The notes beneath the pieces were generated by a model. That model had not been told where the DNA came from, made no database searches, and saw nothing but the letters and a program-made list of their open reading frames with translations. Positions 53,653-61,855 of a DNA stretch of 64,000 bases are shown here, one piece after another; position 1 is the first letter of the stretch, and each line of letters opens with the position of its first letter. Both the position numbers and the translations under genes were made by a program. Source of the DNA: Sporolactobacillus sp. STSJ-5 (lineage in GTDB: Bacteria; Bacillota; Bacilli; Bacillales; Sporolactobacillaceae). The stretch is taken from NCBI RefSeq assembly GCF_024385605.1, contig NZ_JANFOJ010000007.1, forward strand, positions 1-64,000, written 5' to 3'.

Positions 53653-54594
53653 TTGGCAAATCATTCAATGCATAATCATGAAGTTGCGCACGGTCACACG
53701 CATCACCACCATACAGCGAATCAAAAGGCACTGCTTATCAGTTTTTTGATTATTTTCGGATTCATGATCGTTGAAGCCGTCGGCGGTTATTTAAGCGGAA
53801 GCTTAACGCTGATGTCGGATGCAGGACATATGCTTAGTGATGCTGTTTCTCTGGGCTTGAGTTTTACTGCAATGGTGATTGGAAGCAAAATTTCTGTAAA
53901 TAATCGGAAAACGTTCGGATACAAGCGATTTGAGATATTGGCAGCTCTATTTAATGGAATTCTGCTTCTCCTTATTTCAATTTGGATTATCATAGAGGCG
54001 ATCACAAGAATTGCGCAGCCTGTCACCATTGCGAGCGGCGAAATGATGATGATTGCATTCATAGGACTTCTCGTAAATATTATTGTGGCAAAAATTCTAA
54101 TGCAAGGCGAAAAAGATGACAATTTGAATGTACGAAGTGCATTTTTACATGTGCTTGGCGATTTGCTTGGCTCTGTTGGGGCTGTTACCGCATCGGCACT
54201 AATTATGTTTTTCGGTTGGGGACTTGCCGATCCGATTGCCAGCATGATTGTATCTGTAATTATATTGAAAAGCGGATGGAGTGTCACACGCGACTCGATT
54301 AACGTCTTAATGGAAGCTAAGCCCGATAATCTTGATCTGGATGAAATTCGCAGTCGGATTACAGCATTGGAAGGTGTTAACGGAATCCATGATCTCCACA
54401 TTTGGACGATCACTTCGGGATTTTTTTCGTTAAGCTGTCATCTGACAGTCGAAGAGGGTATCAACCATGATGACATGCTGAGACAAGTCGAACAAGTGCT
54501 TGATGGCTATCATCTGGAACACTCAACGATTCAAATCGAAAGTGTCAATTTTCAAAGCTGTCATTCTGATTGCGCACATCAACGGCATGGATAA
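53653..54594 (+). CDS. czcD: CDF-family zinc/cobalt/cadmium efflux transporter
   Basis: A cation diffusion facilitator with six spans. A His-rich N-terminus (HGHTHHHH) is followed by metal-site motifs SDAGHMLSD in span 2 and HVLGDLLGS in span 5, and a C-terminal cytosolic domain (HDLHIWTITSG) with a Cys/His tail. The start is uncertain. ATG 53614 lies in the operator and lacks a ribosome binding site, TTG 53653 follows AGAAGTGA, and ATG 53668 is also possible. I give 53653 (313 residues). Confidence 0.9.
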   Translation: MANHSMHNHEVAHGHTHHHHTANQKALLISFLIIFGFMIVEAVGGYLSGSLTLMSDAGHMLSDAVSLGLSFTAMVIGSKISVNNRKTFGYKRFEILAALFNGILLLLISIWIIIEAITRIAQPVTIASGEMMMIAFIGLLVNIIVAKILMQGEKDDNLNVRSAFLHVLGDLLGSVGAVTASALIMFFGWGLADPIASMIVSVIILKSGWSVTRDSINVLMEAKPDNLDLDEIRSRITALEGVNGIHDLHIWTITSGFFSLSCHLTVEEGINHDDMLRQVEQVLDGYHLEHSTIQIESVNFQSCHSDCAHQRHG

Positions 54595-54612
54595 TGTGTC
54601 GGTATCAAACAG

Positions 54613-54659
54613 AGCGGAAGCAGGCGTAGGTAACACGAATACGCGGCTTCCGCTTTTTC
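54613..54659 (+). terminator. czcD terminator
   Basis: AGCGGAAGC and GCTTCCGCT form a stem around a 24-base loop, then five T. Confidence 0.75.
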
Positions 54660-54913
54660 AATGTGCACGATTGTTGCAAGCAATTGTTGCCATGCCAAAG
54701 TGATGAATGAATTACTTATTTATAGTTAAATGAAAACAAATGTTCTATAATTAATTTAAAGCTGTCTTTTCTTTTGGAAGAGAACGGGGGGACACAGCTG
54801 GATGGTCACATTTCAATTGATTGAGTTGTGATCAATATGAGCGAACAGACTTAAAGATAAGATTATGAGACCCATTAAAAATCGGTGTCTACAGCAGATT
54901 GGAGGATGTTCAG
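54660..54913 (+). other. Leader region upstream of pncA with a hairpin
   Basis: A TATAAT lies near 54751 without a clear -35. Downstream, AGCTGTC (about 54771) can pair with the later GACACAGCT, and an inner TTCTT/AAGAGAA stem closes a second hairpin. No known riboswitch class was recognised. Confidence 0.3.
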
Positions 54914-55456
54914 ATGGGTAATGAAGCTCTTCTAGTTATTGATATGAGCAATGATTTCGTTGATGATCGAGGTGGACTGACAGCGGGGAAACCAGCGCAG
55001 AGCATTGTTCCTTATATTGTGAAACTTGCTGACAGGTTTTTAAGCGAGAAGAAACCAATTTTTTTCTGTATGGACGCACATGAACCGAATGATCCACATT
55101 TCCAGCTTTGGCCGCCGCATAATGTAAAAGGTACATGGGGCGCTCAATTGTATGGACGGCTCGGAGAATGGTTTCAAACACATGAGAAGGACTCAAATGT
55201 CATCTTCATTCCTAAGTCTGAGTATGATGCTTTTATCCGAACGGACCTTGATCAGCAGCTAAAAGAGCATCGCATCGACACGGTCCACTTAACAGGAGTA
55301 TGCACGGATATCTGTGACTTTCTGACTGCATATGGTGCGTATTCAAGAGGATACAAGACGGTCGCGCATCGAAAAGGAATGGCGACCTTCACAAATCAGC
55401 ATGACTTATTTCTTGACCATATGAAGGCGATATTCAAAACAACACTTACGGATTAG
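54914..55456 (+). CDS. pncA: Nicotinamidase-type cysteine hydrolase
   Basis: A 180-residue isochorismatase-fold hydrolase that most likely turns nicotinamide into nicotinate for NAD salvage. Catalytic triad: Asp in LLVIDMSNDF, Lys in IFIPKSEYDAF and Cys in LTGVCTDICDFLTA. Metal ligands are suggested by DAHEPNDPHF. It is close in form to Bacillus PncA (YueJ), which also has PPHN(I/V)KGT. ATG at 54914 is eight bases after GGAGG. The tag-like gene follows after 15 bases. Confidence 0.85.
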   Translation: MGNEALLVIDMSNDFVDDRGGLTAGKPAQSIVPYIVKLADRFLSEKKPIFFCMDAHEPNDPHFQLWPPHNVKGTWGAQLYGRLGEWFQTHEKDSNVIFIPKSEYDAFIRTDLDQQLKEHRIDTVHLTGVCTDICDFLTAYGAYSRGYKTVAHRKGMATFTNQHDLFLDHMKAIFKTTLTD

Positions 55457-55471
55457 GGGAGGAAAAGCGAG

Positions 55472-56098
55472 TTGGAAAACATACATGACCAGAAGATCAG
55501 GCGTTGCGCTTGGAACACAACAGACCCTGTCTATTTAGCTTATCATGATCATGAGTGGGGGCGTCCCCAGTATGATTCACTCAAATTGTTCGAGATGCTC
55601 TGCTTAGAAGGAATGCAGGCCGGATTGAGCTGGATTACGATTTTAAAACGACGTGAAGCATATCGGGAGGCATTTGATGGTTTCGATCCTCAATCCATCT
55701 CGGCTTTTTCTGATGATAAAATTGAACAGTTAATGAACAACTCAGGGATTATCAGGAACAAGCTCAAGATTAATGCCATTGTTACAAATGCACGCAATTT
55801 TTTTGAAGTTGAAAAAGAACAACCCTTTAACAAGTACCTATGGTCCTTTGTAGAAGGACAGCCAATTATTCATCATTATAAGGAAGCAAAAACCATCCCC
55901 GCATTAACTGAAGAATCAATTCTGATGAGTAAAGATCTGAAAAAAAGAGGTTTCAAATTTGTTGGCCCGACAATCTGTTACGCGTTTATGCAAGCGACAG
56001 GAATGGTTAATGACCATTTAACTGATTGTTTCTGTTTCCGAGAATTAACGGGCACAGCTAAGAGTGAATTGATCGAATCAGGAAATAGCAATGAATAA
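55472..56098 (+). CDS. tag: DNA-3-methyladenine glycosylase I
   Basis: Base-excision repair enzyme that removes 3-methyladenine. The 208-residue protein has the Tag pattern RCAWNTTDPVYLAYHDHEWG near the start (zinc Cys and His), FEMLCLEGMQAGLSW, GFKFVGPTICYAFMQA and the C-terminal VNDHLTDCFC (zinc His and Cys). TTG start after GGGGAGG. It ends one base from the convergent MFS gene. Confidence 0.92.
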   Translation: MENIHDQKIRRCAWNTTDPVYLAYHDHEWGRPQYDSLKLFEMLCLEGMQAGLSWITILKRREAYREAFDGFDPQSISAFSDDKIEQLMNNSGIIRNKLKINAIVTNARNFFEVEKEQPFNKYLWSFVEGQPIIHHYKEAKTIPALTEESILMSKDLKKRGFKFVGPTICYAFMQATGMVNDHLTDCFCFRELTGTAKSELIESGNSNE

Positions 56099-57361
56099 CT
56101 AATCGAAATTTCGAATGGCCGGAATACACAGGCTCAGTGCGATCAGCAGAAGTGTCAGCGAGCTGAGCACGAGCATTGCAGAAACGCCTCCAAGTACATT
56201 GGCAAACCAGCCTGTGAACATATAACCGACCGGAATAAGTGCAAATGATCCGAGCATGTCAATACTCGCGACGCGCCCAAACGCTTCAGGAGCGACAAGA
56301 TCTTGAAGACTTGTTTCCCAGATTAATCCGAAAGCCATGCTCCCTAAACCTTCAAAAATCATGAGTACGATGAGAAGGACGATATTATATACGAATGGCA
56401 TGGCAATGAACGCGAGTCCGCCGAGAGCAATCCCAAGATAGGCAATGATACCGCGATGATGCCATGTTTTGCGCATGCCGAAAATAAAGGCAGCCAATGC
56501 AGCTCCAATTGCCTGCCCTGACATAACAAGGCCGTAAACGTAGGAAGGAAAGTGATGATGCACATTCATCAGCCAAGGAATGATGATGACGGTAATCCCT
56601 GTTGTGCAGATATTGATAAAGCAAAAAGCCATGATGGTTACCCACAGCCATGTATTTTGCTTAATGATCTCGATGCCGCCGAAACAGTCGTGTATAAAGG
56701 AAGTTTTTTTCGCTTCTAAAGCTGCTTTTCTTATTTTTCCTTCTTTGGTCAAATAGAGCAGACAGGTAAAAGAGACAAGAAAAGTAACCCCATCAATACC
56801 AAATCCGATGGGTGCAGACCACACAGAGACGATTAATCCGCCTAATGCCGGTCCGAGCAACCGCATGCCTTGAATGCTTAATTGATTCAGGGCATTTGCA
56901 GAGGTGCGGATTTCCGGTGTGAAGACGGTCGCTCTCATTGCTGAAAAGGCGGGTTGAAAAAGACCATCCATGATTCCGAGTATAATTGCAAACATTGACA
57001 ATAGGTGAATGGTTAACGATCCGTTTAATCCCATACCCATGATTGTGAATGCCATCGAGCAGCGAACGATGTCAGTCAAACGCATCAGTTTTGCTCGATT
57101 CACTTTATCTACAATGATTCCGGCAAAGGGCAAGATAATGACATTGGGAAGCATATAGGCAGTCATAACAAATCCCATCGCAAGCGTTGACTGTGTCAGT
57201 GAATAAACGAGTATGGGAATAATAATGCCTGTAATCGATGAACCAAACACAGAGAGCGTATTTCCGATCCACAATGCTCTAAATGCCCGTGATTGATAAA
57301 TTGGCAGAAAAAAATGCGGGACATTATGTTTGGTAGGCGTTGCAGTATGTTCAGGACTCAT
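56099..57361 (-). CDS. MFS transporter (EntS-like)
   Basis: A 420-residue major facilitator with about 12 spans. The N-terminal FRALWIGNTLSVFGSSITGI and the loop 2-3 GIIVDKVNRAKLM are like the MFS_3/EntS-type exporters used for siderophores or drugs. The substrate is unknown, and no siderophore genes are near. ATG at 57361 follows GAGGTG; a GTG nine bases earlier is inside the site. Confidence 0.87.
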   Translation of the reverse strand: MSPEHTATPTKHNVPHFFLPIYQSRAFRALWIGNTLSVFGSSITGIIIPILVYSLTQSTLAMGFVMTAYMLPNVIILPFAGIIVDKVNRAKLMRLTDIVRCSMAFTIMGMGLNGSLTIHLLSMFAIILGIMDGLFQPAFSAMRATVFTPEIRTSANALNQLSIQGMRLLGPALGGLIVSVWSAPIGFGIDGVTFLVSFTCLLYLTKEGKIRKAALEAKKTSFIHDCFGGIEIIKQNTWLWVTIMAFCFINICTTGITVIIIPWLMNVHHHFPSYVYGLVMSGQAIGAALAAFIFGMRKTWHHRGIIAYLGIALGGLAFIAMPFVYNIVLLIVLMIFEGLGSMAFGLIWETSLQDLVAPEAFGRVASIDMLGSFALIPVGYMFTGWFANVLGGVSAMLVLSSLTLLLIALSLCIPAIRNFD

Positions 57362-57499
57362 TGTTTTCACCTCAAATAACAGCGCTTTTTAACAACCTTA
57401 ATCACTATAAAGCAAAATTACTTATAAGTCATCAGCGAATGAGTCTTATTGTTAGGGATTAACCTGAAAAGAATGAAGCGGCGGTGAAAAAATGAACAA

Positions 57500-57524
57500 C
57501 AGATCATTCAAGCAGAATGATCTG
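57500..57524. promoter_or_regulatory. 10-bp inverted repeat upstream of nudF
   Basis: CAGATCATTC and GAATGATCTG are separated by five bases. A TG-TTAAAAT -10-like element (about 57528-57536) follows, so the repeat may be an operator over the -35 region. Confidence 0.45.
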
Positions 57525-57609
57525 CTATGTTAAAATGAGATCGGAACAAGAATACTGCAACAATACCACTCTGCTGAGAAAGTATAAAATGATGAAGGAT
57601 GTGTGTTTC

Positions 57610-58146
57610 ATGGATGGTCTTACCGAAATAAAGAAAGACTCAAAAGAAATCTTCAAAGGAAGAATTGTTCATTTGTTTGTTGATCAAGTGGAACTGCCTA
57701 ACGGGGAAACCTCAACGCGCGAGGTTGTAAAGCATCCCGGTGCAGTCGCTGTAATTGCTGTTAATAAAGAAGGAAAATTATTGCTCGTGCGACAATATCG
57801 TTATCCGTTGAACGGGATCATCTATGAAATTCCAGCGGGAAAACTAGAACCCGACGAGAACCCTGATGATTCGGCATTAAGGGAACTTGAAGAGGAAACC
57901 GGTTATCGTTGTAAAAAAATGGAGAAAATTGCTTCATTTTATTCATCTCCAGGATTCTCTGATGAGTTGCTTCATGTCTATTTTACAGATTCGCTCATTG
58001 AAGGAAAACAGCATCTTGATCAGGACGAATTTCTGGAAGTGTGTGCAGTAAGTCTTGAAGAGGCGGTTCAAATGGTTAAAGATCATCGTATTTATGATGC
58101 GAAATCTGTTTACGCCGTTCAATATATGCAGCTTCACGCAAAATAA
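57610..58146 (+). CDS. nudF: ADP-ribose pyrophosphatase (NUDIX)
   Basis: Hydrolyses ADP-ribose to AMP and ribose 5-phosphate. The 178-residue protein has VRQYRYPLNGIIYEIPAGKLE and the Nudix box from the Gly of AGKLEPDE to RELEEETG, with SSPGFSDE and YFTDSL as in the ADP-ribose group. ATG at 57610 follows AAGGATGTG; the open frame upstream to 57517 is not used. It matches yqkG/nudF at the start of the conserved spoIIM-fur-xerD block. Confidence 0.93.
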   Translation: MDGLTEIKKDSKEIFKGRIVHLFVDQVELPNGETSTREVVKHPGAVAVIAVNKEGKLLLVRQYRYPLNGIIYEIPAGKLEPDENPDDSALRELEEETGYRCKKMEKIASFYSSPGFSDELLHVYFTDSLIEGKQHLDQDEFLEVCAVSLEEAVQMVKDHRIYDAKSVYAVQYMQLHAK

Positions 58147-58203
58147 AATCATAGGCTAGAGTCGTAAAATCTCTCGATTCGATCATAGTTATCCGTTGTA
58201 ATC

Positions 58204-58232
58204 ATAGAATGAAATTATAGATTTCATATGAT
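58204..58232 (+). promoter_or_regulatory. Possible SigE promoter of spoIIM
   Basis: CATATGAT (58225-58232) fits the SigE -10 pattern CATANNNT, with a weak ATAGAAT 14 bases upstream. B. subtilis spoIIM is SigE-dependent. ATGAAAT/ATTTCAT also forms a dyad here. Confidence 0.35.
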
Positions 58233-58256
58233 CGAAATGCCGGGAGGTTGACAAAA

Positions 58257-58889
58257 ATGATTGCAGAACGTCTAAAAAAGGTGCTTCATCAGCATATTAG
58301 CGATTACTTATCACTTTATACCTTTGTTACAGGGCTGCTGCTTATGGGGATCATATTTGGGGCCATTGTGGTAAACTGCCTGCCCTATGAATCCAAAAAC
58401 GATCTGCTCCACTATTTGCAGCAATTTTTCGGTGAACTAGCAAAGAATCAGGTTGCTGATCCGAGGGCACTTTTTAAAGACAGCCTATTTCACGATTTAC
58501 AGTATCTTATTTTAATTTGGGTGCTTGGTCTTTCCGTGATCGGACTTCCGCTCATCTTTTTGCTCATTTTTGTCAAAGGAATTTTTCTCGGCTTTACTGT
58601 CGGCTTTTTAGTCAGTCAAATGGGAATGAAAGGACTGATGGCTATTCTTGTCAGCATTTTTCCGCAAAATTTGCTGATCATACCTAACTACTTGTTTATT
58701 GCCGTTCTGTCCGTTGCCTTTTCATTGAAAATGATTCGTCAACTCTTGATGAAAACGAGAAATCAGCCAATGCTGCCGCAATTTATCAATTATGGTCTTG
58801 TTTTAGCAAGTACAGTATTAATAGCAGCAATTGCCTCTGGATATGAAGCGTATGTGTCACCTGCTTTAATACGCCTTTTTATAGCGTGA
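58257..58889 (+). CDS. spoIIM: Stage II sporulation protein M
   Basis: Membrane component of the SpoIIDMP complex that drives septal peptidoglycan degradation during engulfment of the forespore. The 210-residue protein has about five spans, with FVTGLLLMGIIFGAIVVN, FVKGIFLGFTVGFL and SIFPQNLLIIPNYL. ATG at 58257 follows GGGAGG. Its presence marks a spore former. The nudF-spoIIM-fur order is that of Bacillus. Confidence 0.95.
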   Translation: MIAERLKKVLHQHISDYLSLYTFVTGLLLMGIIFGAIVVNCLPYESKNDLLHYLQQFFGELAKNQVADPRALFKDSLFHDLQYLILIWVLGLSVIGLPLIFLLIFVKGIFLGFTVGFLVSQMGMKGLMAILVSIFPQNLLIIPNYLFIAVLSVAFSLKMIRQLLMKTRNQPMLPQFINYGLVLASTVLIAAIASGYEAYVSPALIRLFIA

Positions 58890-58952
58890 TCGATTGCTAG
58901 TAATAGGTAATTATAAATAAAATAATTATAATTTAAAAATTATTATATTTAA

Positions 58953-58981
58953 TTGACACCATTCTCAATAAGGATTATAAT
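58953..58981 (+). promoter_or_regulatory. Consensus SigA promoter of fur
   Basis: TTGACA (58953-58958), 17 bases, TATAAT (58976-58981), fully consensus. A leader of about 120 bases with a CCGCA-TTGG-TGCGG hairpin follows. Upstream is an ATAATTT/AAATTAT dyad. Confidence 0.85.
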
Positions 58982-59110
58982 TTTCCTGTAAAAACCAGTA
59001 GTTATTTGCGGGTCATTCCGCATTGGTGCGGGTAGCGGATCGGATCGACCGTCATTTCATAATGGCCGCTAATCTGTTTTATGCATCGTTCTTGCAAAGG
59101 GGGGGCTTGT

Positions 59111-59611
59111 ATGGAAGGCAGAATTAATCGAATTAAGAAGCAGCTTCATGGGCAGAAGTATAAGCTGACGCCTCAGCGAGAAGCGACTGTAAGGGTCTTG
59201 TTGGAGAATGAACAAGATCACCTCAGCGCTGAAGATGTGTATCTCCTTGTGAAAGAGAAAGCACCAGAAATCGGACTTGCTACAGTATATCGAACTCTTG
59301 AATTGTTAGCAGAACTGAAAATCGTCGACAAAATTAATTTTGGTGATGGCGTTTCACGTTATGATTTGCGTAGAGAAGGTGCAAGCCATTTTCATCATCA
59401 TCTTGTTTGTATCGAATGCGGATCTGTGGATGAAATACAAGAAGATTTGCTTGGGGAAGTTGAAAAAGTGGTTGAGCGAAAATGGCATTTCAAAGTTAAA
59501 GATCACCGCTTGACTTTCCATGGGATCTGCCATCGTTGCTTGGAAAAACGTGAAGAAGAAAATCGTTTAAATAAAGAAAAAGAATCAGAACAGGAACCGG
59601 AAAAGGTGTGA
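59111..59611 (+). CDS. fur: Ferric uptake regulator
   Basis: Iron-sensing repressor, 166 residues. Winged-helix domain (KLTPQREATVRVLL, LATVYRTLELL) and dimerisation/metal domain with HFHHHLVCIECG and CHRC, i.e. the two CxxC pairs of the structural zinc site. The C-terminal tail is unusually long and Glu/Lys-rich (about 145-166). It likely controls the feo operon in this window through the box at 11320. AAGGGGGG precedes the ATG. PerR and Zur are related, but the genomic position is that of Fur. Confidence 0.93.
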   Translation: MEGRINRIKKQLHGQKYKLTPQREATVRVLLENEQDHLSAEDVYLLVKEKAPEIGLATVYRTLELLAELKIVDKINFGDGVSRYDLRREGASHFHHHLVCIECGSVDEIQEDLLGEVEKVVERKWHFKVKDHRLTFHGICHRCLEKREEENRLNKEKESEQEPEKV

Positions 59612-59626
59612 CTGTTCTCAATTCGG

Positions 59627-59653
59627 CAGCCTGAAACTTTCAGACTGTTTTTT
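59627..59653 (+). terminator. fur terminator
   Basis: CAG-CTGAA and TTCAG-CTG form a stem with one internal mismatch (C/A), then six T. Confidence 0.7.
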
Positions 59654-59739
59654 CATTTATTCGGAATTTATCTATTTTAAGTTTCTACTTTTGATATGAT
59701 TTATCCGCCTGTTTCATAATAATAAGAGAGCAACTTTAT

Positions 59740-60003
59740 ATGGACAGGCGGGATGAACAAATGAGAGATATTTTCCATGTCGGAGTAAATTTTATAAAAA
59801 TATGCTGTCTGTTTGTTTTATTAACCGCTGTTTTTTATTTCGGTATGATGTGGATGGACCATTTTTTGGGTCAAGTTCATCGGTATGATGAACCAGGGTC
59901 GGGTGCAGTAGCAGTGATTCGCCATGAGCAATCAGGGAATGTCAAAGTGACACATACTCTTGATTTTTCACGGTTTTTTGAGTTTTTGAGAGATGGTGAA
60001 TAA
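59740..60003 (+). CDS. yqzK: YqzK-like small membrane protein (DUF4227)
   Basis: A protein of up to 87 residues with one membrane span (about 20-38) and a short extracytoplasmic part (HRYDEPGSGAVAV). The position between fur and xerD and the pattern match Bacillus YqzK/DUF4227, of unknown function. ATG at 59761, after AGGCGGG, would give a 80-residue form that fits YqzK better. It overlaps xerD by 11 bases. Confidence 0.8.
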   Translation: MDRRDEQMRDIFHVGVNFIKICCLFVLLTAVFYFGMMWMDHFLGQVHRYDEPGSGAVAVIRHEQSGNVKVTHTLDFSRFFEFLRDGE

Positions 60004-60910
60004 ACAATTGAGGAAACTGGTAGACCATTTTTTGGATTTACTTAATAAGGAACGCGGTTTGTCTTCAAATACAATCGAAGCCTATCGAGGCGATCTGACA
60101 CAATATACTGATTATTTAATCTCTAAGAAGCAATGCAGCGTATGGCAGGATGTCACTGAGGTAATCGTGCTTAATTATATGTATTTCCTTAAAGATTCAG
60201 GCTGCGCGCCGTCGACAATTGCACGAAAAGCTGCAGCCATCCGCGGTCTGCATCGCTATCTGCTCATAAGTAAGCAAACGACTGCTGACCCCGCCTATTC
60301 TTTGGAATTGCCTAAGATTCAGCGAAATCCGCTGCCACCATTATTGACAACTAATCAAGTGAAACAACTTTTGGATGCACCGGACCTGCGAACGAAGATC
60401 GGAAAACGCGACCGGGCCTTACTTGAGGTTCTTTATGCTACAGGAATGCGTGTTTCCGAATGCATTCGTCTTGATGCCGCACACGTGAATCTTGATTTGG
60501 AATTTATTCGCTGTTTGGGTAAGAAAGGAAACGAACGGATATTGCCGCTTGATTCCCTGGCCATTTCTGCACTCCGTATGTACATAGAATCACTTATTCA
60601 AGATGGAGAAAAAATAGATTTAAACCAACCGCTTTTCATGAACCGCATGAATAAACGCTTAACACGGCAGGGAATCTGGAAGATTCTCAAACATTATGCT
60701 GATCAGGCAGACATCTCTGTGTCTATTTCACCGGAAACGTTGAGAAAGTCGCTTACAGCGCATCTGTTGCAAAATGGTGCACCACTCGAATTCATCGATG
60801 AATTGATGGGGCGTCAGCATACTTCTGCTACGATGCAATATCCGCGTCCAAATCGATTACCTTTAAAAAAAGTTTACGCAATGTATCATCCGCGTGTAAA
60901 ATTAAAATAA
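59993..60910 (+). CDS. xerD: XerD-type tyrosine recombinase with altered active site
   Basis: XerD works with XerC at dif to resolve chromosome dimers. The 305-residue protein has the N-terminal SAM-like domain (ERGLSSNTIEAYRGDL) and the catalytic domain. Arg153 (ATGMRVSE), Lys177 (LGKKGNER), Arg251 and the nucleophile Tyr283 are present. The HxxR histidine is Glu248 (SPETLRKS instead of TPHTLRHS), and the third-motif histidine is Arg274 (LMGRQH instead of LLGH). Two core residues thus differ. The position between yqzK and punA identifies it as the XerD (RipX) locus. drm, which normally follows, is absent. Confidence 0.88.
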   Translation: MVNKQLRKLVDHFLDLLNKERGLSSNTIEAYRGDLTQYTDYLISKKQCSVWQDVTEVIVLNYMYFLKDSGCAPSTIARKAAAIRGLHRYLLISKQTTADPAYSLELPKIQRNPLPPLLTTNQVKQLLDAPDLRTKIGKRDRALLEVLYATGMRVSECIRLDAAHVNLDLEFIRCLGKKGNERILPLDSLAISALRMYIESLIQDGEKIDLNQPLFMNRMNKRLTRQGIWKILKHYADQADISVSISPETLRKSLTAHLLQNGAPLEFIDELMGRQHTSATMQYPRPNRLPLKKVYAMYHPRVKLK

Positions 60911-60944
60911 GAAAACTCGTACATAACGACTGGAGCGATAAAAT

Positions 60945-61754
60945 ATGAAACCGATTGAAGAAGTAATGGAAAAACTCAGGAAGCAGACTGCACGAAGGCC
61001 GGAGATCGGATTAATTCTTGGATCCGGACTCGGTGATCTAGCCGACGAACTAACAAATGCAGTACAGATTCCTTATCGATCCCTCCCTCATTTTCCCGAG
61101 TCTACGGTTAAAGGGCATAAAGGCCAATTTGTCATCGGCGAGCTTGAGGGAAAGACGGTTGTTGCGATGCAAGGAAGGTATCATCATTATGAGGGCTATT
61201 CGCTTGTACAAGTCGCTTTTCCTGTTTATGTCATGCAGGCGATGGGTATTGAAAAGTTAATTGTGACCAATGCTTGCGGGGGAATCAATACGGATTTTGC
61301 TCCAGGGGATTTGATGTTGATCACCGATCATATCAACATGCTCGGCGATAGTCCGCTTATTGGACCAAATGATGACGAAATAGGACCACGTTTTCCCGAC
61401 ATGTCACACGCGTACAGCCCGGATCTCATTCAAAAGGCTGAGAGAGCAGCTGAAACACTCAGCATTCAAGTTCAAAAAGGCGTTTATTTGGCTACTCATG
61501 GGCCTCAATATGAAACACCTGCTGAGATACGAATGATGCGCGTAATGGGGGCGGACGCGGTAGGTATGTCAACGGTTCCTGAAGTGATTGCTGCCAGCCA
61601 CCTACGGCTGGATGTGCTCGGCATTTCATGCATAACCAATATGGCGTGCGGTATACTGGATCAGCCGCTTTCTCATAAAGAAGTGATTGAGACGGCTGAT
61701 CGAGTTAAATCAGATTTTACAGCTCTGATTAAGTCAATTATTCGTTCAATCTGA
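60945..61754 (+). CDS. punA: Purine nucleoside phosphorylase, trimeric type
   Basis: Cleaves guanosine and inosine nucleosides with phosphate. The 269-residue protein has ILGSGLGDLAD, GHKGQFVIGE, MQGRYHHYEGY, TNACGGIN and GMSTVPEVIAA, the trimeric (PunA/PupG) pattern. It follows xerD by 34 bases. In Bacillus drm (phosphopentomutase) stands between; here it is missing. A strong terminator follows. Confidence 0.95.
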   Translation: MKPIEEVMEKLRKQTARRPEIGLILGSGLGDLADELTNAVQIPYRSLPHFPESTVKGHKGQFVIGELEGKTVVAMQGRYHHYEGYSLVQVAFPVYVMQAMGIEKLIVTNACGGINTDFAPGDLMLITDHINMLGDSPLIGPNDDEIGPRFPDMSHAYSPDLIQKAERAAETLSIQVQKGVYLATHGPQYETPAEIRMMRVMGADAVGMSTVPEVIAASHLRLDVLGISCITNMACGILDQPLSHKEVIETADRVKSDFTALIKSIIRSI

Positions 61755-61773
61755 AATCAATTTCAATAAACAG

Positions 61774-61812
61774 AAAAAGAACCGGAAAAAATTCGGTTCT
61801 TTTTTTTATTTA
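61774..61812 (+). terminator. punA terminator
   Basis: AAAAAGAACCG and CGGTTCTTTTT form a stem with an A-rich loop and a long T run. Confidence 0.85.
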
Positions 61813-61855
61813 TTCGAACTTTAAGTTAGTCAATTGCCATATGAACACCATGCAT

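Noticed and set aside
53787-54413. 208-codon minus-strand ORF inside czcD
   Set aside because: Antisense shadow of a clear CDF transporter.
58921-58950. PerR box upstream of fur
   Set aside because: TTATAAT is present, but the second half-site has at least three mismatches; the tract is simply AT-rich.
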